Assembly (NCBI GenBank): GCA_002379985.1
Contig: DFVG01000016.1
Location: 129,415 to 193,414, forward strand
DNA length: 64,000 nucleotides
From: Flavobacteriaceae bacterium UBA4166
GTDB taxonomy: Bacteria; Bacteroidota; Bacteroidia; Flavobacteriales; Flavobacteriaceae
Direction: 5' to 3'
Part shown: one piece after another, positions 32,421 through 41,539 of the stretch
How the letters are laid out: the number at the start of each line of letters is the position of its first letter
Position numbering within the stretch: position 1 is the stretch's first letter
Program-made: the position numbers and the translations under genes
The notes under the pieces: generated by a model
What the model saw: the letters and a program-made list of their open reading frames with translations, nothing else
What the model was told of the DNA's origin: nothing
Databases searched by the model: none

Positions 32421-33535
32421 AACTAACCATTGCAGTATTACCCGGTGACGGGATTGGCCCTGAAGTGACCCGGGAAGCCATCAAAGCCTTGAAAGCGATT
32501 GCCGTTGCTTTCGATCATCAATTTTCCTTTCCTTCAGCTCTGGTAGGCGCCACGGCCATTGATGCCACCGGTGACCCGCTTCCGCAGAAAACCTTAGAAC
32601 TATGCAACAGCAGCGACGCTATTCTCTTTGGCGCGATCGGTCACCCGAAATACGATAATGACCCCACTGCACCAGTTCGACCCGAACAAGGGTTGCTCGC
32701 GCTTCGGAAGGAATTAGGATTGTTTGCCAACATTCGGCCGGTCAAAGCCTACGATATGTTGTTGCACCATTCCCCCTTAAAACAAGACCGTATTCAGGGC
32801 ACAGATATTAGCATCTATCGAGAATTGACGGGAGGGATTTATTTCGGCAAGAAACAACTGAATGAGGCAGGTACCGAGGCGTCAGATCTTTGTGTGTATA
32901 CCAAACATGAGATAGAACGTATTGCGCATTTGGCATTTCAAGCAGCACGAACACGCAAGAAAAAAGTGACTTTAGTGGATAAAGCCAATGTATTAGAAAG
33001 TTCTCGCCTTTGGCGGAAAGTGGTTACAGAATTGGCAAAAGATTACCCCGATGTTACCCTAGATTTTCTATTTGTAGACAATGCGGCCATGCAACTCATC
33101 CTCAACCCCAAACAATTTGATGTGATCCTCACAGAAAATATGTTTGGTGACATTCTAAGCGATGAAGCTAGTGTGATCGGTGGTTCTATCGGACTCTTAG
33201 CGTCGGCTTCTGTGGGCGGTGATATCGGACTCTTTGAACCCATCCATGGATCGTTCCCGCAGGCTACCGGAAAAGGCATTGCCAATCCTATCGCATCGAT
33301 ACTGTCTGCGGGTATGTTGCTCACCCATTTCGGACTCCGTAAAGAGGCCCAACGCATTGAAAAGGCGGTTGAGAAAGCGTTGGAACTTTCGGTGACCACT
33401 CCCGATCTAAATCCTGCCAATACTCTTATTACAACGAGTCAGGTTGGTGATTTTATCGAAGATTTTATTCTGAATCCCCATGATTCTAACGTGAATTTCC
33501 AAAACATTCACTTGGGACAATCCACGATTATTTAA
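32417..33535 (+). CDS. leuB: 3-isopropylmalate dehydrogenase
   Basis: NAD-dependent oxidative decarboxylation of 3-isopropylmalate to 2-oxoisocaproate. 372 residues with VLPGDGIGPEVTREA at the N terminus, RELTGGIYFG near 130, KANVLESSRLWR near 190, DNAAMQLILNP and NMFGDILSDEAS near 220-245, and GLFEPIHGSFPQATGKGIANP. Its stop codon overlaps that of the convergent thrC; transcription probably ends at the hairpin inside thrC (33571-33600). Confidence 0.96.
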   Translation: MKLTIAVLPGDGIGPEVTREAIKALKAIAVAFDHQFSFPSALVGATAIDATGDPLPQKTLELCNSSDAILFGAIGHPKYDNDPTAPVRPEQGLLALRKELGLFANIRPVKAYDMLLHHSPLKQDRIQGTDISIYRELTGGIYFGKKQLNEAGTEASDLCVYTKHEIERIAHLAFQAARTRKKKVTLVDKANVLESSRLWRKVVTELAKDYPDVTLDFLFVDNAAMQLILNPKQFDVILTENMFGDILSDEASVIGGSIGLLASASVGGDIGLFEPIHGSFPQATGKGIANPIASILSAGMLLTHFGLRKEAQRIEKAVEKALELSVTTPDLNPANTLITTSQVGDFIEDFILNPHDSNVNFQNIHLGQSTII

Positions 33536-34830
33536 GCGTTTGTTACTAAGTAATCTTTCAGTTGAGAATAGGTCGAAATTTTTTCGGCCTTTTTCTTTTT
33601 CGGCATGATCTGTTGAATATTTTCTGGAATGGCGATGGCTTCGGAAAGACTTTCAGGCAACACATCCAAAAATTTTACAGGGTGGGCGGTTTCCAAAAAT
33701 ACCCCCACACCCTCTTTGTCTTGTAAATACTTCTGAAGCGCCAAATAACCAATCGCCCCATGCGGATCGGCCTGATACTGATGCTCTCGGTACAATGAAA
33801 CAAGGGCATTTCGGGTTTGCTCATCGGTAAAAGAAAATCCTGAGAGATCCTCTCGTAATCGGTGCAAATTATTGCCATACAATGTTTGAATACGGATAAA
33901 ATTACTGGGGTCTCCCACGTCCATCGCGTTGGCAATGGTGGGTTTGGTAGGTTGTGGTTGGTAAGTTCCCGAGACCAAATACTGCGGCACCACATCATTC
34001 ACATTGGTGGCAGCCACGAAATGTGAGATGGGAAGCCCTAATCGTTTGGCCATCATTCCGGCACAAATATTTCCGTAATTTCCGCTAGGGACTGAAAAAA
34101 CGACTTCAGACGCGTGCGCTTCTAATTGCTGAAATGCAAAAAAGTAGTAGAACATTTGCGGAAGCCAACGGGCTACATTGATGGAATTTGCAGAAGTAAG
34201 ATTTCGTTTCGATGTGATCGTAGCATCTAAAAAAGCCTGTTTCACCATGGCCTGGCAATCGTCGAAACTCCCGGAAACCTCCAACGCTTGAATGTTCTTT
34301 CCTAGGGTGGTCAATTGTTTTTCTTGAATGTCACTTACCTTACCGGACGGGTATAAAATCACCACCTCTACCCCGGGCACCTCGTAGAAACCATCTGCTA
34401 CGGCACCTCCGGTATCTCCCGAGGTTGCAACTAAGACCGTTACCTTTTCATTTCCGGATTCTTTATTAAAATATCCTAAACAGCGCGCCATGAAACGAGC
34501 GCCTACATCTTTAAAAGCTAAGGTAGGCCCATGATACAACTCCAACGCCATAATATTGTTTTCCACTTCCACCAATGGAAAGTCAAAGACTAAGGTTTCC
34601 GCAATAATCTGTTGTAATTGGTCTTTTGGAATGGTATCACCTACAAAGTTCTGTATAACTTCAAATGCAATTTCGTTTCGCTGTAATGTGGGTAATTGCT
34701 GAAAGAATTCATTAGACAATGACGGGATCTCCTTCGGAAAATAGAGTCCGCGATCCGGTGCGATTCCTTGAATTACCGCTTCTCGGAAACTGACTATGGG
34801 AGCTTTATGATGTAAGCTATAATATTTCAT
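33532..34830 (-). CDS. thrC: threonine synthase
   Basis: PLP enzyme converting O-phosphohomoserine to threonine. 432 residues. PLP lysine in LAFKDVGARFMARCL near residue 108, VATSGDTGGAVADGFY near 135, SVPSGNYGNICAGMMAKRLG near 245. The last gene of the ilv-thr operon, starting on the thrB stop (one-base overlap). Its C-terminal codons (KKKKAEKISTYSQ region) also encode, on the other strand, the terminator hairpin of the leu operon. Confidence 0.96.
   Translation of the reverse strand: MKYYSLHHKAPIVSFREAVIQGIAPDRGLYFPKEIPSLSNEFFQQLPTLQRNEIAFEVIQNFVGDTIPKDQLQQIIAETLVFDFPLVEVENNIMALELYHGPTLAFKDVGARFMARCLGYFNKESGNEKVTVLVATSGDTGGAVADGFYEVPGVEVVILYPSGKVSDIQEKQLTTLGKNIQALEVSGSFDDCQAMVKQAFLDATITSKRNLTSANSINVARWLPQMFYYFFAFQQLEAHASEVVFSVPSGNYGNICAGMMAKRLGLPISHFVAATNVNDVVPQYLVSGTYQPQPTKPTIANAMDVGDPSNFIRIQTLYGNNLHRLREDLSGFSFTDEQTRNALVSLYREHQYQADPHGAIGYLALQKYLQDKEGVGVFLETAHPVKFLDVLPESLSEAIAIPENIQQIMPKKKKAEKISTYSQLKDYLVTNA
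33571..33600 (+). terminator. leu-operon terminator embedded in thrC coding sequence
   Basis: Plus strand, 36 bp past the leuB stop: stem GGTCGAAA (33571-33578) with TTTCGGCC (33582-33589, one G-T pair), loop TTT, then T-rich TTTTTCTTTTT (33590-33600). Canonical intrinsic terminator for leuACDB lying wholly within the antisense thrC frame. Confidence 0.75.
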
Positions 34831-35753
34831 TATGTTGAAATGGTTTTAACGCCTTGTTCGCTGATCTTTGAAACATACGTTCGAAATGCAATAGCGGAAA
34901 CCGAATATAAATCGCTTAATGATGTTTCCACTTGAAGCGCTGCTTTTTTGCCTTCACATAAAGCAAATAACGTAGGACCCGAACCGGAAATTCCCAATCC
35001 GATAGCGCCATTTTCAAGCGCTACCTCTCGAGCCTCATCAAATAAGGGGATCAATACTTTTCGTGCAGGCTCAGCGACACCATCAAACATAGCGGCACCA
35101 AGGAGGTTATAATCTGAGGTATGCAACCCATGAACAAAAGCCCCCACGTGTGCCCATTGTTTGGTGGCCGTTTCTAAGGAAACTTGTTTAGGCAGTACCG
35201 CTCTAGCATCAGCCGTTTTAATTTCTATTTGAGGATGCACTAAGGTGGCATACAAATTTTTGGGGGTAGGTAAGGAAATGACATGCAACGGCTCTAGATT
35301 TCGCACCAATACAAAGCCGCCGAACAGCGCCGCCGAAACATTATCGGCAATTGGGGAACCACAGGCCACGAATTCTCCTAGGCGTGCAAATTCAACCAAG
35401 GCTTCCATAGAATAAGGCGTTCCTAACAGCTGATTAACGGCATAAGCCGTTCCGGCACTACTGGCGGCACTACTTCCGAGTCCGCTACCCGGCTTATAGT
35501 TTTTGTATAGTGCTATTTCCAATCCGAAATCAACGTTCGCATCTTTCAGCATAGCTTCCGCCACCACTCCCGCGACATTCTTCTTAGGGTCCAAGGGAAG
35601 ATCGGCTCCTTCGATCTTCGTGATAACAATATCCTTGGCAGTTTTCCGAAGATAAATTTCATCGCCCAATTCGGCCACAGCAAAACCCAGCGCATCAAAT
35701 CCACAAGACACATTGGCTACGGTTGCAGGCGCAAAAACACGAATTTCTTCCAT
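34830..35753 (-). CDS. thrB: homoserine kinase
   Basis: GHMP-family kinase phosphorylating homoserine. 307 residues: VFAPATVANVSCGFDALGFAV at the N terminus, the ATP-binding PGSGLGSSAASSAGTAYAVNQLL near residue 88, and LGISGSGPTLFALCEG near 250. 2 bp after thrA and one-base overlap with thrC, so the three thr genes are coupled. Confidence 0.96.
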   Translation of the reverse strand: MEEIRVFAPATVANVSCGFDALGFAVAELGDEIYLRKTAKDIVITKIEGADLPLDPKKNVAGVVAEAMLKDANVDFGLEIALYKNYKPGSGLGSSAASSAGTAYAVNQLLGTPYSMEALVEFARLGEFVACGSPIADNVSAALFGGFVLVRNLEPLHVISLPTPKNLYATLVHPQIEIKTADARAVLPKQVSLETATKQWAHVGAFVHGLHTSDYNLLGAAMFDGVAEPARKVLIPLFDEAREVALENGAIGLGISGSGPTLFALCEGKKAALQVETSLSDLYSVSAIAFRTYVSKISEQGVKTIST

Positions 35754-35755
35754 GG

Positions 35756-38194
35756 TTAATTATTGGCTAATCGTATAATATCTCCAAACAATCCGGAGGC
35801 CGTAACATCGGCTCCGGCTCCGGCGCCTTTAATGATCAAAGGTTGTTCGGCATAGCGTTGGGTATAAAATAACACAATATTATCTTTTCCGTCCAAGTGA
35901 TAAAAAGGATGATCGGGAGCGATTTGTTGGAGTCCGACCTGCGCTTTGCCATTTTCAAAAGTAGCCACATATTTCAATCGATTTCCCGCTTCTGAAGCGT
36001 CGTTGTATAGCTTCTTAAAATGCGCTTCTTCCTGCTGCAAGGTTTCGTAGAAATCTGCTACTGTATCTGCGGCTAAGGAAGGCTTCGGCAGAAAAGATTT
36101 GTTTTCAATATCTTCTAATTCTAAAACATAACCGCTTTCTCTGGCGAGGATCAAGATCTTCCGCGCGACATCTACACCACTCAAATCGATTCTCGGGTCC
36201 GGCTCGGTATACCCCTCTTCTTGAGCTTGCTGAACGATGTCGTGAAAAGTGTTATTTCCGTTGTAATTATTAAATACGAAGTTCAACGATCCCGATAAGA
36301 CCGCTTGTATTGCAGTAACGCGATCTCCGGAATGAATCAGATCTTTTAACGTGTTAATCACGGGAAGTCCGGCGCCGACATTCGTTTCAAACAAAAATTG
36401 CGCATAGTATTTACGCGCGGTAGTTTTTAGTTTTTGATAGGATTTGTATTCTGAAGAGCAAGCGATCTTATTACAGGCGATCACCGATATGCTCTCTTGA
36501 AGATACGTATTATAAGTCTTTGCAACCGAAGCGCTTGCAGTGATATCCATAAAAATGCTATTCCGTAGATTCATCTTTTGAATCGCCTCAAACCAAGCGT
36601 CTGCATCCGCTTTTTCTCCTGTTGCTAACATCTCTTCCCAAGCGGTGAGGTCAATCCCCTCTTCATCTAGGAGCATGGTTCGTGAATTGCTAATTCCTGC
36701 CACACGAATTTTCAAGTATAATGCTTCATGAAGGGCCTCTTGTTGTTGCTTAATTTGTGCCAATAATCGTTTTCCCACATTTCCTACGCCTACAATAAAT
36801 AAATTCACCGTTCGAACTTGGCGTTCGAAAAAACGATAATGTAATGTATTGAGGGCCTTCTTTACATCTTTAGCAGCGATCACTGCAGAAATATTACGTT
36901 CGGAAGCCCCTTGTGCAATGGCGCGAATATTCACGTTGTTCTTTCCGAGAGAAGAGAACATTTTACCACTAATGCCTTGGTGGCTCTTCATACGATCGCC
37001 GATCAAGGCGATGATCGCCAAATCTTGTTCTACGATCACGGGATCAATGGTTCCTAAAGAAATTTCGTAGGCAAAAGCGCGATTGGTTACGGAAGCTGCC
37101 ATTGCTACGTGGTCGTCAAGAACTGCCACACAGATAGAGTGCTCTGAAGACGCTTGTGTAATTAAAATGACATTGATCGCTTCGGAAGCTAGAGCTTCGA
37201 ACAACCGTTTTGAAAATCCGGGAACCCCTACAATACCCGTTCCTTCCAAGGTAAGTAGTGCGATGTTAGAGAGGTGACTAATCCCCTTCACAGGTCTTTT
37301 GTCACTTTTCACTTTCCGAATGATCTCGGTGCCCGGAGCGTCTGGCTCAAAGGTGTTTTTAATGCGAATCGTAATATTTTTATTAAGCACCGGTCTAATG
37401 GTGGGCGGAAATAACACTTTAGCCCCAAAATGTGACAATTCCATTGCCTCGTGATAGGAGATCTCTGTTAACGGGTAGGCTTGTTTCACCCATTTAGGGT
37501 TGGCTGTATACATCCCGCTTACGTCCGTCCAAATTTCCAATGCCTTGGCATCTAATGCTTCCGCAACAATTGCAGCCGTATAGTCAGACCCTCCACGCCC
37601 TAGTGTAGTAGCTTCCCCTTTTTGGTTTCGAGATACAAAACCGGGCATCACGGTAATACTTGCGTTATTTTCAGCAAAAAACTGCTGAATGTTTTGTCTT
37701 GTAGGTTCTTCGAGCAACCGGGCGTTGGTAAATTGAGAATCGGTTATGAGTAGGTCTCTGCTGTCAGCACGAACTGCAGAGCACCCCTCTTTTTTGACTG
37801 CTTCTGAAACGATCACAGAAGAAAGCAACTCTCCAAAACTAACCACTTTATCCTGTGTTTTTTTCGAAAATTCATTGATGAGAAAAACCCCTTGGAGGAT
37901 GTCTTTCAATTGGAGCAACTCTTCTTGAATTTGATCTAACACGTCGTTTGAAAGGCTGAGTGCTGTCGCCGTGTTTAGGTGGCGTTTCACTAATGCGTTA
38001 TAGGTTTCAAAGTACGCCTCTTCCTTACGAAAAGCTTGTTCTCCAGCCAGAAGCAAGGTATCGGTAACCCCTCCCAAGGCAGAAACGACTGCTACGATTG
38101 GTTCGTGTTCTGCTTTGTCACAAAGAATCTTTACGACCTGTTGAATACTTTCTGAGGTGGCTACGGAAGTGCCTCCAAACTTTAATACGCTCAC
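35756..38194 (-). CDS. thrA: bifunctional aspartate kinase / homoserine dehydrogenase I
   Basis: 812 residues: aspartokinase (VLKFGGTSVATSESI at the start, FVSRNQKGEATTLGRGGSDYTAA near 185, WTDVSGMYTANP near 220), two ACT regulatory domains at about 310-455 (LEGTGIVGVPGF, DRMKSHQGISGKMFSSLGKNNVNIRAIAQG), and homoserine dehydrogenase from about 460 (NLFIVGVGNVGKRLLAQI, SLNFVFNNYN, YTEPDPRIDLSGVDVARKILIL). The start is GTG at 38194; no in-frame ATG precedes KFGGTS. Threonine feedback through the ACT pair is expected from the family. It follows ilvA after 30 bp, the widest gap in the operon. Confidence 0.96.
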   Translation of the reverse strand: MSVLKFGGTSVATSESIQQVVKILCDKAEHEPIVAVVSALGGVTDTLLLAGEQAFRKEEAYFETYNALVKRHLNTATALSLSNDVLDQIQEELLQLKDILQGVFLINEFSKKTQDKVVSFGELLSSVIVSEAVKKEGCSAVRADSRDLLITDSQFTNARLLEEPTRQNIQQFFAENNASITVMPGFVSRNQKGEATTLGRGGSDYTAAIVAEALDAKALEIWTDVSGMYTANPKWVKQAYPLTEISYHEAMELSHFGAKVLFPPTIRPVLNKNITIRIKNTFEPDAPGTEIIRKVKSDKRPVKGISHLSNIALLTLEGTGIVGVPGFSKRLFEALASEAINVILITQASSEHSICVAVLDDHVAMAASVTNRAFAYEISLGTIDPVIVEQDLAIIALIGDRMKSHQGISGKMFSSLGKNNVNIRAIAQGASERNISAVIAAKDVKKALNTLHYRFFERQVRTVNLFIVGVGNVGKRLLAQIKQQQEALHEALYLKIRVAGISNSRTMLLDEEGIDLTAWEEMLATGEKADADAWFEAIQKMNLRNSIFMDITASASVAKTYNTYLQESISVIACNKIACSSEYKSYQKLKTTARKYYAQFLFETNVGAGLPVINTLKDLIHSGDRVTAIQAVLSGSLNFVFNNYNGNNTFHDIVQQAQEEGYTEPDPRIDLSGVDVARKILILARESGYVLELEDIENKSFLPKPSLAADTVADFYETLQQEEAHFKKLYNDASEAGNRLKYVATFENGKAQVGLQQIAPDHPFYHLDGKDNIVLFYTQRYAEQPLIIKGAGAGADVTASGLFGDIIRLANN

Positions 38195-38224
38195 AATAGG
38201 TTAGTTAGTGTTGGTTCGACAAAA

Positions 38225-39487
38225 TTATACTAAAAACTGAAACAACTCGGGTTTGTCGTTGAGATAATCTCCATAGAATCCGTGTGTTTTCATTCTTTCG
38301 ATAAGCGGTTGTAGTTTTGAGGGACTCGAAATTTCCAAACCCACCACGGCTGCTCCATTTTCCCGATTGGTTTTCTTAGTGTATTCAAAGTGTGTAATAT
38401 CATCATAAGGATCGAGAATCTGCACTAGAAATTGTCGCAATGCGCCGGCTCGTTGCGGAAATTTCACAATAAAATAATGCTTCAGTTGTGCGTGAAGGAG
38501 TGCACGCTCTTTGATCTCTGCGGTTCGCATGATATCATTGTTCCCACCACTAATTACACAGACCACATTCTTTCCGCGAATGCGTTCTGCGTAGGGTTCC
38601 AGGGCTGCAATACTCATTGCGCCGGCGGGTTCTACAATGATCGCTTCTTTATGGTATAGATCTAAGAGCGTCTGACAAATACTGCCTTCCGCGACAGCGA
38701 CCACCTCCGCAAGAGCATTTTTACAAATTTCAAAATTTAGATCGCCCACTCGATGTAAGGCCGCTCCATCCACGAAAGTTTCAATGGCTTCTAGGGGGCT
38801 ATTTTGACCCTTCTCCATAGATTGTTTCATCGCAGCCGCCCCAAGTGGCTCCACGCCAATGATCTTCGTCTCGGGCATCATTTCCTGAAATACGGTACAG
38901 ATCCCGGCTGCGAGTCCGCCCCCACCCACAGGCACAAACACATAATCTATGGGATGCACGCTTTGTTGTAGGATCTCGAGTGCCACAGTGGCCTGTCCTT
39001 CAATGATCTTTGGGTCATCAAAAGGCGGAATAAATGTTTTTTGGTGTGTTGCCGAATAGGCCATTGCTACCTCTTGGGCCTCATCAAAAGTATCTCCTTC
39101 TAAGGTAATTGTGACAAATTTTTCACCGAACATACGCACTTGTTCTATCTTTTGCTGGGGTGTTGTCACCGGCATGACTATGGTTCCTTGTATGGCCAAT
39201 AATTTACAGGAAAGTGCCACACCTTGAGCGTGGTTTCCGGCACTAGCACATACGATTCCATGTTTTTTTTCTTCGGAAGAAAGTGATTGTATCTTATGAT
39301 ACGCACCCCGGATCTTATACGAACGAACGGGTTGCAAATCTTCTCTTTTGAAATAAATTGCGGCTTCAAACTGCTCGGAAAAGCGTTTCTGAAACGACAA
39401 CGGGGTCACCACCGAAACCCCTTGCAGTACCTTTGCAGCTTCTTGAACCGAAGGAAGATTCAACTCCAATGAAACAGATGTGGTCAT
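38225..39487 (-). CDS. ilvA: threonine ammonia-lyase, biosynthetic
   Basis: Makes 2-oxobutanoate for isoleucine. 420 residues: PLP lysine in RSYKIRGAYHK (about residue 59), SAGNHAQGVALSCKLL, GGGGLAAGICTVF phosphate loop, and a single C-terminal ACT-like domain from about 335 (FPQRAGALRQFLVQILDPYDDITHFEYTKK), so isoleucine feedback is likely. It sits between ilvC and thrA and takes the threonine made by the rest of the same operon. Confidence 0.95.
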   Translation of the reverse strand: MTTSVSLELNLPSVQEAAKVLQGVSVVTPLSFQKRFSEQFEAAIYFKREDLQPVRSYKIRGAYHKIQSLSSEEKKHGIVCASAGNHAQGVALSCKLLAIQGTIVMPVTTPQQKIEQVRMFGEKFVTITLEGDTFDEAQEVAMAYSATHQKTFIPPFDDPKIIEGQATVALEILQQSVHPIDYVFVPVGGGGLAAGICTVFQEMMPETKIIGVEPLGAAAMKQSMEKGQNSPLEAIETFVDGAALHRVGDLNFEICKNALAEVVAVAEGSICQTLLDLYHKEAIIVEPAGAMSIAALEPYAERIRGKNVVCVISGGNNDIMRTAEIKERALLHAQLKHYFIVKFPQRAGALRQFLVQILDPYDDITHFEYTKKTNRENGAAVVGLEISSPSKLQPLIERMKTHGFYGDYLNDKPELFQFLV

Positions 39488-39492
39488 AGCCT

Positions 39493-40989
39493 CTAAACTG
39501 CTTGAAGTTTGTGAACCGATTTCGAAGTGTGTATCGACTTCATCGGGGTCATCGCAGCGCGAAGCTCTTTTCCAATGGCTTCAATAGGATGTGCGGCAAT
39601 GGCTTCGTTCACTTCAATCAACACCTTGTTCGCTACCGCTACCGACGGATATTCGTTCCCGATATCTTCCGGTTGTACTTGCTGCATAAAATCTACTAAT
39701 AGCGGTTGTGCCGCATGGTCAAATAAATAACACCCATACTCGGCCGTGTCGGAAATAATTCGATTCATTTCAAATAATTTTTTTCGCGCAATCGTATTGG
39801 CGATCAATGGCAATTCGTGGAGCGATTCGTAGTAGGCGGAAGCTTCCACAATCCCGGATGCGACCATCGTTTCAAAGGCCAATTCGACACCCGATCTAAT
39901 AAAAGCAACCATCAAGGTACCTTGATCAAAATATGTTTGTTCCGGAATTGCGTTCCGGGTAACTTCTGTCTTTTCGAACGCCGTTTCACCCGTTGCGGCA
40001 CGCCATCGCAATAGATCGGCGTCGTCTTGTTCCCAGTCGGTCATCATTCCTTCAGAAAAGGCACCGCTCATAATATCGTCCATATGTTTTTCGAACAAAG
40101 GCTTCATGATCTTCTTCAACGCTTCAGACAATTCGAAAGCACGTACTTTCGCTGCATTGGACAGGCGATTCATCATGTGTGTAATTCCGCCGTGTTTGAG
40201 TGCTTCCGTTTGCGCTTCCCACCCAAATTGAATCAATTTTGCCGCATATTCCGCAGCAACACCTTGGGCCACCATGGTATCAAAACACAAAATTGAAGCC
40301 GTTTGCAGCACCCCACATAAAATGGTTTGTTCGCCCATCAGGTCGCTTTTCACCTCGGCCACAAATGAAGATGCCAATACACCTGCCCGATGTCCTCCTG
40401 TCGCATACGCGTAGGCTTTGGCTTGTTCCCAGCCTTTGCTTTCAGGGTCGTTATCAGGATGAACGGCAATTAATGTAGGAACACCAAAACCGCGTTTGTA
40501 TTCCTCCCGAACTTCGGTACCGGGGCATTTTGGAGCTACCATGATCACTGTAATATCGCGCCGAACCTTCATTCCTTCTTCCACAATATTAAAGCCATGC
40601 GAATACGATAATGTGGCTCCTTCCTTCATCAGTGGCATGATGGCCTTCACCACTGAAGTATGTTGTTTGTCTGGGGTGAGATTACAAACGAGATCGGCTT
40701 CTGGAATCAATTCGTCATAAGTTCCTATTTGAAATCCATGTTCGGTCGCGTTCTGATAGGAAGCGCGTTGTTCCTCGATCGCGGCGGGACGTAATGCATA
40801 CGAAATATCCAATCCGGAGTCCCGCATGTTCAGTCCTTGATTAAGACCTTGCGCACCGCACCCCACGATCACGATCTTTTTATCTTCTAAGGCAGCAATT
40901 CCTTTGGAAAACTCTGTGGTTTCCATAAATCGACATTGTCCAAGGGCTTCTATTTTTTCACGTAAGGAAAGGGTATTGAAATAGTTCAT
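39493..40989 (-). CDS. ilvC: ketol-acid reductoisomerase, class II (long form)
   Basis: NADPH-dependent isomeroreduction in valine/isoleucine synthesis. 498 residues, the long enterobacterial-type enzyme rather than the about 330-residue class I form. Rossmann loop IVGCGAQGLNQGLNMRDSGLDISYALRP near residue 40, the APKCPGTEVREEYKRGFGVPTLIAVH block near 155, acidic metal ligands in KSDLMGEQTILCGVLQ near 215, and a duplicated knotted C-terminal domain. Spacing 9 bp from ilvN and 5 bp to ilvA. Confidence 0.96.
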   Translation of the reverse strand: MNYFNTLSLREKIEALGQCRFMETTEFSKGIAALEDKKIVIVGCGAQGLNQGLNMRDSGLDISYALRPAAIEEQRASYQNATEHGFQIGTYDELIPEADLVCNLTPDKQHTSVVKAIMPLMKEGATLSYSHGFNIVEEGMKVRRDITVIMVAPKCPGTEVREEYKRGFGVPTLIAVHPDNDPESKGWEQAKAYAYATGGHRAGVLASSFVAEVKSDLMGEQTILCGVLQTASILCFDTMVAQGVAAEYAAKLIQFGWEAQTEALKHGGITHMMNRLSNAAKVRAFELSEALKKIMKPLFEKHMDDIMSGAFSEGMMTDWEQDDADLLRWRAATGETAFEKTEVTRNAIPEQTYFDQGTLMVAFIRSGVELAFETMVASGIVEASAYYESLHELPLIANTIARKKLFEMNRIISDTAEYGCYLFDHAAQPLLVDFMQQVQPEDIGNEYPSVAVANKVLIEVNEAIAAHPIEAIGKELRAAMTPMKSIHTSKSVHKLQAV

Positions 40990-40998
40990 AATCTAGAT

Positions 40999-41529
40999 TT
41001 ATTCGTTAAATGCGGCTAATAATGAGGTGATCTGGATAGGTTCTTTGGTCACGGCTATTCGTCCTGAGCGAACAAATTGCATAATTCCGAAGGGTTTTAA
41101 CTGCTCATACAGCGATGATACTTCTTCCTTCCGGCCTGATTTTTCAAGCACAAAGAATTGACGGTTCACCGTCACGATGCGTGCGTGACTTTCTTTAATG
41201 ATGTTTTGTATTTGTCGTTCCTCGAAAAGAAGTTCGCTCGCCACTTTGAACAAGCCCGATTCTTGGTAAATGGTTTCTTCATCGGTAAAGTATTGTGCGC
41301 GTATTACTTCTACTTGGCGTTCAATCTGACCAATAATCTTTCTGATCTGTGCTTCGGAAACTTCTACGACGATGGTCCATCGAGAGACTCCTTCAATTTC
41401 AGAAATAGAGCTGTTAATGCTGTCTATATTGATATGTCGACGTTGAAAAATAGCGGAAATCCTGTTGAGGAGTCCGACGTTATTTTCCGTATAGATAGAA
41501 ACCGTATAGCGCTGCGTGCTTGTTTTCAT
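40999..41529 (-). CDS. ilvN: acetolactate synthase small (regulatory) subunit
   Basis: 176 residues. N-terminal ACT domain: YTVSIYTENNVGLLNRISAIFQRRHINIDSINSSISEIEGVSRWTIVV, with the valine-binding N-x-x-G-L-L-N-R-I signature. The C-terminal domain follows (LLFEERQIQNIIKESHARIVTVNRQFFVLEKSG). It confers valine feedback on the IlvB catalytic subunit encoded 10 bp upstream. Confidence 0.95.
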   Translation of the reverse strand: MKTSTQRYTVSIYTENNVGLLNRISAIFQRRHINIDSINSSISEIEGVSRWTIVVEVSEAQIRKIIGQIERQVEVIRAQYFTDEETIYQESGLFKVASELLFEERQIQNIIKESHARIVTVNRQFFVLEKSGRKEEVSSLYEQLKPFGIMQFVRSGRIAVTKEPIQITSLLAAFNE

Positions 41530-41539
41530 AAGGTCTGCG

